Shown piece by piece: positions 26,701 to 33,767 of a DNA stretch of 64,000 nucleotides (positions are counted from its first letter, which is position 1; every line of letters starts with the position of its first letter). The notes beneath the pieces were generated by a model. That model searched no databases and was not told the origin of the DNA. It worked only from the letters and a program-made list of their open reading frames with translations. Source of the stretch: CALODL01 sp942492115. GTDB lineage: Bacteria; Planctomycetota; Phycisphaerae; UBA1845; CAIVHJ01. The stretch is from contig CALODL010000001.1 of the NCBI GenBank assembly GCA_942492115.1, forward strand, positions 264,218 through 328,217, in the 5' to 3' direction. Position numbers and translations under genes: made by a program.

Positions 26701-29700
26701 TGGGGTTGCAACTGCCCGCCCTATTCGGTGACCGCGACGTGCGAGAGCGATCAACCGCCGGTCGAGCCGCCGCCGTGTCCGAACGGTGATTCCCCACCCG
26801 GTGCGCCAGGTTGCGAGGGTTGTGGCGGCGCCGGGGCCGGCGCGGGCGGCAGCGGCGGCAGCGGTCCGGGCGGCGGTCCGAATCTCGATCCGGTGCACCT
26901 GTTCTCGGGCGAGTTCTACCTCAACGTCGAGGACCTGCGCATCCCCGGCCGGGGGCTGGACTTCGTGTGGACGCGCAAGTACCGCTCACGCTTCGGCCGT
27001 GAGACGGCCCAGGGCTACAACTGGGACTTCTCGTACAACATCTTTCTCGAGGAGGCCGGCGCCCACTTCTATCTGTGTGACGGCAATGGCCGTCGCGACC
27101 TGTACGGCGCCAAGGGCACCGATCGATGGGTTCGCGGTGGGTGGCATCGCGAACTGGTCAAGAATGGCGACGACACGTTGACCATGATCTTTCCCGATAG
27201 CGGCCAGTGGGTTTTCCATGCGTTCGACGGCACGCCGCAGGAAGGCAAGATCGCGGCCATCATTGACCGCAACGGCAACGAGCTGACCCTGGCCTACGAC
27301 GGGTCGGGCAGGCTGCAGACGATTACCGACACGCTCGGCCGTGACATCACGGTGGCCTACAACCTGCAGGGCTATATCGAGTCGGTGACCGATTTCGCGG
27401 GCCGCCAGGTGCGGTACGCCTACTACGATGACGGTGATGCGGAGGGTGGGCTGGGTGACCTGGAGTCGGTGACTACGCCGGCGGTGACCGGTACACCGAC
27501 GGGCAATGACTTCCCGGACGGTAAGACGACGGTCTACACCTACTCGACTGGATTCAATGGACGCGCTCTGGACGAGATCTTACCCGGTGACGGCCGCGAT
27601 CACCCCTTGAACCATAATTTGCTGACGATCACCGATGGCAAGGGACAGGAGTACCTCAGAAACACATACTACGCCAATGAAACCAAGGGGTATGTGGCAG
27701 GGGGTTCTGCGACCGGCCTTGCCGTCCGACCCGGGCCGGACATGTGCTTTGACAGGCTGATTCGCCAAAGCTGGGGTAATACCCAGGATGTGGTGGACAT
27801 CAACTACAGCTGCCCGCCTGGATTTCCGTTCGACTCCGACCCAGGGCCAGGCAATTTCCTGTCTTACCGCGGCTTCCCCGTGAATGTGCACGTCAACGAT
27901 CGCGTGGGTAACAACAGCGACTTTGAGTTCGATGCCCGCAACCGGCTGATCCGCGAACGCCATTTCGCCGGCCGGGTGCGTCCGGGCGATCCGGAATTCT
28001 ACGAGACCCGCTACGCGTACAACAAAGACTCGCGGGTCACGAAGGTCACCCACGCCAACGGCAACATCACCGAGTATGTCTACGAGACCGACGTCAACCC
28101 GTCCCCGGGCCGACGATCGCGCGGCAACATCCGCGAGATTCGTCACCTGCCGGGCGACCATACGCCGGTCGGCGACCAGGCCGAGTTGGTCGAGAGTTTC
28201 GAATACGACACCGACATGGGCGGCTGCTGCGGGTTCAACTTCGTCACGAAGTACACGGACGCCCGCGGGGCAGAGACGGTGCACGACTACGACGAGAATG
28301 GCAACCGCATCCACACCCAGCATCGCATCCCGTCGATCGTCGAGGACTGGGAGTACAACGCCTTCGGTCAGGTGACTGCCCACGTCCTGCCGGACAACGG
28401 GGGCGGCCACCGCCGGCGCGACGAGTACACCTATTATGAGGCCGGCCCGCAGGCCGGCTACCTGCACGAGGCCATCGTCGACGCCACCGACCTGGCCCTC
28501 ACGACGACGTACGAGTACGACACCGTCGGCAACGTCACGCGCATGACCGATCCGCGCGGGGCCGACGAACAGTACATCGTCAATCAGCTGAACCAGGTCG
28601 TGCGCAGCATCTCGCGCGAAACCGCGCCGGGCAGCGGCATCCGCTACCAGCGCGACATCTACTACGACGCCAACGACAACGTCGTCCGCGAGGACGTCCA
28701 GAATCTCGACGAGACGGGCCAGGTGCCGGCCGACGGCAATACCCACCTCACCACGGTCTACGAATACGAGATCCTCAACAACGTGACGCGCGTGTGCCAG
28801 GAGTCGGGCAGCTACACCGGAACCATTCCGGGGACAACCGATCAACCGACCTGTGACGGACTCCCGGACGCGGACTTCGTGACCACGACGTACGCGTACG
28901 ACGGCAACCGCAACCAGGTGTACATGCAGCAGGGCGAGGCGGCCAACGGCAACCAGCCGTATAACGCCGTGCAGACGCTGTACGACGAACGCGACCTCGT
29001 GTTCCGCCGCATCATCGCCCCGGGTGACCCGCACCAGTCGTCGACCCAGTATGATTATGACGGCAACCGCAACGAGGTCCGTGTGGTCGAGGGCCTCGAG
29101 GGTGAGCAGCACATCACGACCTACACCTACGACGCCTACGACCGCATGGTCGCGTCGACCGACCCGATGGGCAATGTCACGGAGCTGCGCTACGACGCCA
29201 ACGGCAACGTCGGTGGCGACGTGGAGCCCGGTGTTTTGCACGATTTCGGGACGCGCGTGTTCGGCGAATTGGACGACGTCGACGGCTCGGCCGGCAACCA
29301 GCTGCTGTCCGAGCAGATGTACGAGTACGACGCCATGGATCGGCTGGTCGTGCGGCGCAGCGCGTTCTTCGACACGGCGACGGGCACGCCGATCGACGAC
29401 GGCCAGTCGACCACGACGCTGGAGTACAACGACAACTCCCAGATCGTCCGCGTGGTCAACGACAACGGGCACCAGGCCCTGACCGCCTACGACACGGCCA
29501 ACCGCGAGGCCCTGCTGACCGATCAGCTGGGCAACACCGTGGCCTACGATTACGACGCCAACTCGAACCTGATCGCCCGCACCGAGACCGAGCTGTCGGA
29601 TCTCGGCAGCCCGCAGCAGGAGTTCCTGACGACCTTCGAGCATGACGGGCTCGACCGGCTGATCAGCGAGACGCAGCATGCGGGCCCGACGCTGGACAAC

Positions 29701-31950
29701 GTGTTCACCTACGGCTACGACTCGCGCGACAACGAGGTCGTGGCCGTCGACGCCAACGGCCACGAGGTCCGCCATGCCTACGACGGTCTCGATCGCCGGC
29801 TGGCCACGGTCCGCGACCTGGACGGCGACAGCGATACCGACGGTATCGAAGCCGACTTCGACGAACCGGCCGACATCGTCACGTCTCAGCAGTGGGACGC
29901 CAGCTCGCGGCTCATCGCCCAGATCGACGACAGCGGTAACGCCACGCGCTACGCCTACGACGCCCTCGATCGCCTGGTCGCCACCCAGATGGCCGACGGC
30001 ACGCTGGATCAGAACGGCAGCAATCTGACCTGGCCGCTCGGCGTGGCCATCCCCGATCTGACCGGCTTCAGCAACGGACACGACGTCCACGGCAACGTCC
30101 TGACGCACATCGACGCCAACGGTTCGGTGGTCACTTCGACGTACGACGACCTCGATCGGGTCATCGGCCGGAGCATCATCCCCGGCCCGGGCGTGTCCAA
30201 CGATACGACGTTCGAGGTATTCAAGTACGACGGCCTGTCGCGCCTGGTCCACGCCGAGGATGACGACTCGATCGTCACGCGGGCCTACGACTCGCTGAGC
30301 CACGTGACCACCGAGATCCTCAACGGCCAGTCGACGGTCAGCCTCTACGACGGCGTTGGCAACATGACCGAGTGTATCTACCCGGGCGGGCGCCACATCA
30401 CCACGACCTACGATGGGCTCGAACGCAAGAAGGTCATCTCCGACACGGGCGGCATGATCGCGACGTACGACTACATCGGCCCGGACCGCGTCGAGCGCAA
30501 GACGCTGGGCAACGGTACGCGGACCGATTACGTCTACGATGGCATCATGGGTGAGGCCAACGAGCCGGGCGACTTCGGCTTCAAACGCATCGTGCGCACG
30601 ACCCACGTCCGCGAGTCCGATGACACCATCATCGATGACTACGCCTATACCTGGGACCGCGTGTACACCAAGACGCAGCGGGCCGACCTGCGGCCCGACG
30701 GCCCACTGACCGTCCAGGACTTCACCTACGACAAGGTCTACCGCCTGATCCAGTCCGAGACGGGACCCGACGGCGGTCCGACCGAGGTCATCACGTACAC
30801 CTACGACGGCGTCGGCAACCGCACGCTGGTCACCGGCGGCCCCGACCCGGGTGCCTATGTCATGGACCCGGGCGACCTGCCCGTCAATCAGTACACCCAG
30901 ACCCCGTTCGATGCCCGCACCTACGACGATAACGGCAACCTGGCCACGATCGATCAGGGCCTGCCCACGCAGAAGACGCTGATGCATGACTACAGGAATC
31001 AGATGACGTCGTATGTTCTAGGGGGCGGTGAACCGCTATCAATGAACTACAAGTATGATGCAGTCGGGCGGCGCATCTCCAAGGCGCCAGATGACAGCCC
31101 GGCAAGTGTCATCCAGTATTACTACAACGGATCACGGGTCGGCGAAGAACAGAATGGCCGCGATCTCACTCGTGCGACTTATGTGTATGGCAACTATGTG
31201 GACGAATTACTGACTATGTGGAGGGCGGCTGAGGAGTACTTCATCCATAGTGACGACAACTACAACACAACGGGCATTACGAGTGTGCTTGGGGATGCGG
31301 TCGAACGCGTATCTTATGGAGACTTTGGTACACCTTACTTCTGGGATGATTTCGGTTTGCCATCGGACAAATCTGGATCCGGCAATCCGATCTTATTTAC
31401 AGGGCGAAGATATGACAGAGAACCAGGTTGGTTGTTCTATCGTTCAAGATATTTAGATCCGCTCAGTGGGCGGTTCCAGGTGCCTGATGCTCGTGGTGTA
31501 TGGCACGATGGCTTCAATGTGGGCAACGCGTTCGCGTATGTCGGTAATAGCCCTGTATCTAGAGTAGACCCATTTGGAACAGACGGCGTTGACACGCTTG
31601 ACAAGATCCTGGGAGGTGTTGGGACGGTAGGAGGAGCCGTGTCAGTTGGCCTCGCGGAGGCCGGTAAACAGGTGGCATCTCGGTGCCTTGGCGGAGTCCT
31701 GGCCGCGGGCGCAGCAGGGTGGACACTCGGTCGAGCCCTGGACGAGTGGCTCAACATCAGTGACGAAATCGCGTTAGGAGGCATTCATTTCATATCTAAT
31801 ACCAAGCCGCGGCAAGCACCTTATGAATTTAAGCCTCGAGAAGCTCCAGATAGTGATTTTCCTACCAATGTGTTTCCAGGCTTCGAGATCCGAGCAGACG
31901 ATAAGGTCCCAGACTACCATTTTCCTGGATACACAATCACTCCAGAGTAG
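23722..31950 (+). CDS. Giant secreted RHS-repeat protein with Ig-like N-terminal region and variable tip
   Basis: 2,742 residues, starting at ATG 23,722 eight bases after AGAGGA. Signal peptide ~1-27. The N-terminal third has SbsA-type Ig domains (LTLTFDEDV; LRVTFGEPLAP), a dockerin-like stretch (GDLDQDGIVRPADL), further Ig-like domains, a BIG1-like domain (VTFEVTRSDG) and a carboxypeptidase-regulatory-like domain (FSGLVLDNANRPIEGAL). A Gly-rich linker (~1,030-1,050) leads to a DUF6531 domain (NLDPVHLFSGEFYL, ~1,054), then many YD/RHS repeats (YDANGN, YDALDRL). It ends in the RHS core (FTGRRYDREPGWLFYRSRYLDP; VDPFGT). The last ~123 residues form the tip, beginning with a Gly/Ala-rich hydrophobic stretch (ILGGVGTVGGAVSVGL) and ending in a P/D-rich tail. 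No toxin motif is recognised in it. From about 30,985 GC falls. No immunity gene follows. Confidence 0.9.
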   Translation: MISRPRNELRIVLLITALVAGASGAWAGPQITTRGRTAVRHEVPPKEAGESDVTGPRIIAADPVPGAWITTARGLARLTLTFDEDVIVPLDAVSGWTVGGGAVSGITTAFDAEDDTLTVRFTPPVQNDILNLVVDYTVTDGVGNGLDGEVFAPAINLLPSGDGIIGGQAVIRYSILEGDLDQDGIVRPADLSRVEGALGACIGEDGYRADADLEPDGCITVLDVAVVKPGISLPEGDGGAPQVVSASAVDDTTLRVTFGEPLAPASFNPHSAYLIAGDGTRIIPTSGTLAVDGRSADYVLSNPLTPCAVYSVRLSNALGDASGELLELATPPALGGAAEPPQIDAVADIVSTPSVTVTGTAEMGATVQVDGPLNVQSVVATDGTFSVDVDLELNSINTINFATQSTCDGTLSAPVAITVTQDSTAPEVFIDFPPDGAELEAASTAIAGRVSDLLNGYKGLTVTVNGVPAQVNIGIGTNGTFFLPDLPLAVGPNVITAEAADALGNVAQTQATITRLELPPDTPRISLVSGDGQTARVNAVLPDPIIVELLQADGVTPFAGKLVTFEVTRSDGRLALEGQGDGKRMMQVHTDAQGRAEVYWRLGMDAGSGNNRLEARSTGLAGTVAFCASATPAPPVQINVGTGHNQRGEAGAPAPEPLRVWVSDGCNGAAGIPVTFTVVRGGGTVNGTSQTTVITGPTGHVEVDAVLGLQPGNTVVEANFGGNPSGPAMFVLNGIARDLSGAAPTTFSGLVLDNANRPIEGALCTLKIGRTVLPTAVTDAEGQFAIADIPGSGAAELYVDGSTALSGTYPSLKYHPVIIPNAANSLPTPVLLPTLNPMNRVAYGGDQDVVLTIAGIDGLEMSVPAGTRVTLPSGDCIDPDDPACTGEAGCTAEFGFACVALELNQVRHDKIPMPMTDGAAPPFAWTLQPSGTTFDPPMKVTYPNMSGLPAGAIAYFLSFDHDTMRFEIVSSGQVTNDGQCVVSDPGDGIAVAGWGCNCPPYSVTATCESDQPPVEPPPCPNGDSPPGAPGCEGCGGAGAGAGGSGGSGPGGGPNLDPVHLFSGEFYLNVEDLRIPGRGLDFVWTRKYRSRFGRETAQGYNWDFSYNIFLEEAGAHFYLCDGNGRRDLYGAKGTDRWVRGGWHRELVKNGDDTLTMIFPDSGQWVFHAFDGTPQEGKIAAIIDRNGNELTLAYDGSGRLQTITDTLGRDITVAYNLQGYIESVTDFAGRQVRYAYYDDGDAEGGLGDLESVTTPAVTGTPTGNDFPDGKTTVYTYSTGFNGRALDEILPGDGRDHPLNHNLLTITDGKGQEYLRNTYYANETKGYVAGGSATGLAVRPGPDMCFDRLIRQSWGNTQDVVDINYSCPPGFPFDSDPGPGNFLSYRGFPVNVHVNDRVGNNSDFEFDARNRLIRERHFAGRVRPGDPEFYETRYAYNKDSRVTKVTHANGNITEYVYETDVNPSPGRRSRGNIREIRHLPGDHTPVGDQAELVESFEYDTDMGGCCGFNFVTKYTDARGAETVHDYDENGNRIHTQHRIPSIVEDWEYNAFGQVTAHVLPDNGGGHRRRDEYTYYEAGPQAGYLHEAIVDATDLALTTTYEYDTVGNVTRMTDPRGADEQYIVNQLNQVVRSISRETAPGSGIRYQRDIYYDANDNVVREDVQNLDETGQVPADGNTHLTTVYEYEILNNVTRVCQESGSYTGTIPGTTDQPTCDGLPDADFVTTTYAYDGNRNQVYMQQGEAANGNQPYNAVQTLYDERDLVFRRIIAPGDPHQSSTQYDYDGNRNEVRVVEGLEGEQHITTYTYDAYDRMVASTDPMGNVTELRYDANGNVGGDVEPGVLHDFGTRVFGELDDVDGSAGNQLLSEQMYEYDAMDRLVVRRSAFFDTATGTPIDDGQSTTTLEYNDNSQIVRVVNDNGHQALTAYDTANREALLTDQLGNTVAYDYDANSNLIARTETELSDLGSPQQEFLTTFEHDGLDRLISETQHAGPTLDNVFTYGYDSRDNEVVAVDANGHEVRHAYDGLDRRLATVRDLDGDSDTDGIEADFDEPADIVTSQQWDASSRLIAQIDDSGNATRYAYDALDRLVATQMADGTLDQNGSNLTWPLGVAIPDLTGFSNGHDVHGNVLTHIDANGSVVTSTYDDLDRVIGRSIIPGPGVSNDTTFEVFKYDGLSRLVHAEDDDSIVTRAYDSLSHVTTEILNGQSTVSLYDGVGNMTECIYPGGRHITTTYDGLERKKVISDTGGMIATYDYIGPDRVERKTLGNGTRTDYVYDGIMGEANEPGDFGFKRIVRTTHVRESDDTIIDDYAYTWDRVYTKTQRADLRPDGPLTVQDFTYDKVYRLIQSETGPDGGPTEVITYTYDGVGNRTLVTGGPDPGAYVMDPGDLPVNQYTQTPFDARTYDDNGNLATIDQGLPTQKTLMHDYRNQMTSYVLGGGEPLSMNYKYDAVGRRISKAPDDSPASVIQYYYNGSRVGEEQNGRDLTRATYVYGNYVDELLTMWRAAEEYFIHSDDNYNTTGITSVLGDAVERVSYGDFGTPYFWDDFGLPSDKSGSGNPILFTGRRYDREPGWLFYRSRYLDPLSGRFQVPDARGVWHDGFNVGNAFAYVGNSPVSRVDPFGTDGVDTLDKILGGVGTVGGAVSVGLAEAGKQVASRCLGGVLAAGAAGWTLGRALDEWLNISDEIALGGIHFISNTKPRQAPYEFKPREAPDSDFPTNVFPGFEIRADDKVPDYHFPGYTITPE

Positions 31951-32081
31951 AGGAGTAGCAGCATCCCTACTGCGCGTGCCGCGTCTGTGATCGTGCAGGC
32001 CGCGTCGGCACACTGTGGTTCAGGCCGGGTGAGCCAGTCAAGCCACTCGAAAGTTATGATTTCGACTGAAGGGAGAAACTG

Positions 32082-32252
32082 ATGGGAATGAAGTCTTCGA
32101 TGTCCATCATGGTCACCGTCGCAGCCATGGTTGTGTGCGTCGCGAGGCCAGCGTGGGGTCAGGTGACGTTCGACTGGGTGACGGTCGCCAATCCTGGCAA
32201 CGCCGAGGACCCGCTTAACTGGGCGCTGGAGATGGATCACAGTGAGGGGTAA
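32082..32252 (+). pseudogene. N-terminal stub of a secreted formylglycine-generating-enzyme-like (SUMF1) protein
   Basis: ATG 32,082 follows GGGAGAAACTG and opens a 56-residue frame: a signal peptide ending ARPAWGQ, then VTFDWVTVANPGNAEDP. In planctomycetes this sequence opens a family of secreted SUMF1/FGE-sulfatase-domain proteins and is followed there by a 'YGxVxYxYxIGKYEVTN' segment. Here homology ends after 'EDP' and the frame stops at 32,252; no continuation is visible in the other frames before the next RHS gene. It therefore looks like a 5' remnant that still has its start signals. A short peptide may be made, but the catalytic part is gone. Confidence 0.6.
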
Positions 32253-32310
32253 ACCCATAACCGCCGCGGTCAAGGCCTCGCCGTCGTCGTGTAACTGCCC
32301 AGGCGGACAA

Positions 32311-33468
32311 ATGAGTGATTCACGTCCGCCAGGTCCTCATCATCGACGGCAGGCGTACACGCGCCTGGCCCTGGCTGCAATAGGAGTCATCATTGGTGCG
32401 AACTCTGCTCACGCGCAGACCTTCACCACCTACCGCTACGACGCCCTCGGCCGCCGCATCGAGAAAGTCGTCGACGACGGCGCGGTACAGACGACACGCT
32501 TCTACTACAGCGGCTGGCAGGTCGTCGAGGAGCAGGATGGCGTTGATGTGACGGATGCGACGTATGCGCTGGGTCGGGATCTCGACGAGGTGGTGCACAT
32601 GGACCGCCGGGGGGATGAGGTGTACTACCACGGCGACGCCAATACGAATGTCGTGGCCCTGACCGATGCTGCGGCGGAGCCGATCGAACGGTACATCTAC
32701 AGCGACTTTGGCCGCGCTGCCGTACTCGGCCCGGTCGGGCAACCTCAGACGGCCTCGGCCGCAGGGAACAGCTATCGGTTCACCGGGCGGCGCCTGGATG
32801 ATGAAACGAACTGGTACTGGTATCGGTCACGGTATCATGACCCGGCAGGTGGACGGTACGTGCAGAGGGATGGTATCGGAACCTGGGGAGATCCGCTGAG
32901 TGCAGGGAACGGTCTTGTGTATGCGGTCAACAACCCGTGGTCACATACAGATCCTGCGGGGCACCGGATCACGGTCGAAGGCACACCGCACTACCAGAAG
33001 AAGCTGAGGCAGCATTTGAAGGAGCTGCAGACGAAGGGCGGGCCCGAGGTCAAGCGCGTACTCGAGGATTTGTTCAAGTCGGACAAGGAGCATGTCATCA
33101 AGGCGCCGGACGACTACGACAAGAATGGGAACTCGACAGATTTTCCTGAAGGTAAAGAGGCCGATGCGTCAAATGGAAAGGGTACGGGCACGACGGTTCA
33201 TTACGATCCAGATCGCTACCGCACACCATCCGGTCGGCACCGGGCACCCCAGATAGGGTTGATCCACGAGCTCTCGCACGCATGGGATGCGGACCGCGGG
33301 ATCACAGCACCATTGAACGACACGACGCAGTATGGCCTCCATCGCGCCGAGGAGCGCGCCTGCCGCCTCGAGAACAGGGTGCGTGAGAAACGCGGCAACA
33401 GCCTGCGAAACAAGTATGGCAACAAGAGGCTCGAGAATCCGACGGGGCCATACAAGTTCGGTCGGTAG
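32311..33468 (+). CDS. Mini-RHS protein with a zinc-metalloprotease (M91-like) tip
   Basis: 385 residues from ATG 32,311 (an in-frame GTG at 32,242 overlaps the preceding stub and is less likely). Residues ~1-36 look like an export signal with a long charged start (hydrophobic ALAAIGVIIG, ends SAHA). Only the last RHS repeats and the core are present: YRYDALGRRIEKVV, FTGRRLDDETNWYWYRSRYHDP, and NNPWSHTDPAGH at ~216. The tip (~225-385) contains IHELSHAWD, a HExxH zinc site at H319-E320-H323. It is followed by HRAEERACRLENR, where E347 or E348 could be the third ligand, as in NleD/M91 peptidases found as RHS tips. It lacks the thousands of residues of shell repeats of a usual RHS protein, so it is either a free-standing toxin cassette or a 5'-truncated gene that acquired a signal. 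No immunity gene is visible. Confidence 0.8.
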   Translation: MSDSRPPGPHHRRQAYTRLALAAIGVIIGANSAHAQTFTTYRYDALGRRIEKVVDDGAVQTTRFYYSGWQVVEEQDGVDVTDATYALGRDLDEVVHMDRRGDEVYYHGDANTNVVALTDAAAEPIERYIYSDFGRAAVLGPVGQPQTASAAGNSYRFTGRRLDDETNWYWYRSRYHDPAGGRYVQRDGIGTWGDPLSAGNGLVYAVNNPWSHTDPAGHRITVEGTPHYQKKLRQHLKELQTKGGPEVKRVLEDLFKSDKEHVIKAPDDYDKNGNSTDFPEGKEADASNGKGTGTTVHYDPDRYRTPSGRHRAPQIGLIHELSHAWDADRGITAPLNDTTQYGLHRAEERACRLENRVREKRGNSLRNKYGNKRLENPTGPYKFGR

Positions 33469-33767
33469 CAGTTCTGAGCATCCAGGCCCGCCAAACATGG
33501 AAGACAAGCGAGAAATGCCTGGAGCCAATGCGGGCATGGCGCATGCTTGTCGGCGTGAGACTCTGGCCGCGTGAAATGATGGCCATCGCCCGCCCGCGGC
33601 CCGATCGCTCCCGTCGTGGCCCTGCCGTGTATTCATACGCACACCAGAACGGTTCGAATTCGGATATCGGGGAACTCCTGCGCAGATGTCGGGAAGATCT
33701 CGGCGACATCCGTGTACTCACCTCAAATCAAAGCTCGACGGTGAGCGAGGACCAAACCAGGAGATTG
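33469..33767. other. Intergenic region, no gene seen
   Basis: 299 bp between the mini-RHS gene and the adhesin gene. A frame from 33,528 runs into the adhesin but lacks a signal sequence and family similarity. AGGAG at 33,759-33,763 belongs to the adhesin. No hairpin or repeat was found. Confidence 0.35.

Noticed and set aside
24619..26898. A 759-codon antisense open frame
   Set aside because: Same cause: strong GC bias at third positions on the plus strand keeps the opposite frame free of stops. The product is Arg/Gly/His-rich with no recognisable domain.
27580..30987. A 1,135-codon open frame antisense to the large RHS gene
   Set aside because: It mirrors the codon pattern of the high-GC RHS repeats, has a low-complexity V/D/G/R-rich product, no start signals and no family motif.
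33528..33767. An N-terminal extension of the adhesin gene back to 33,528
   Set aside because: The added 80 residues lack similarity and would bury the signal peptide; AGGAG directly precedes the ATG at 33,768.
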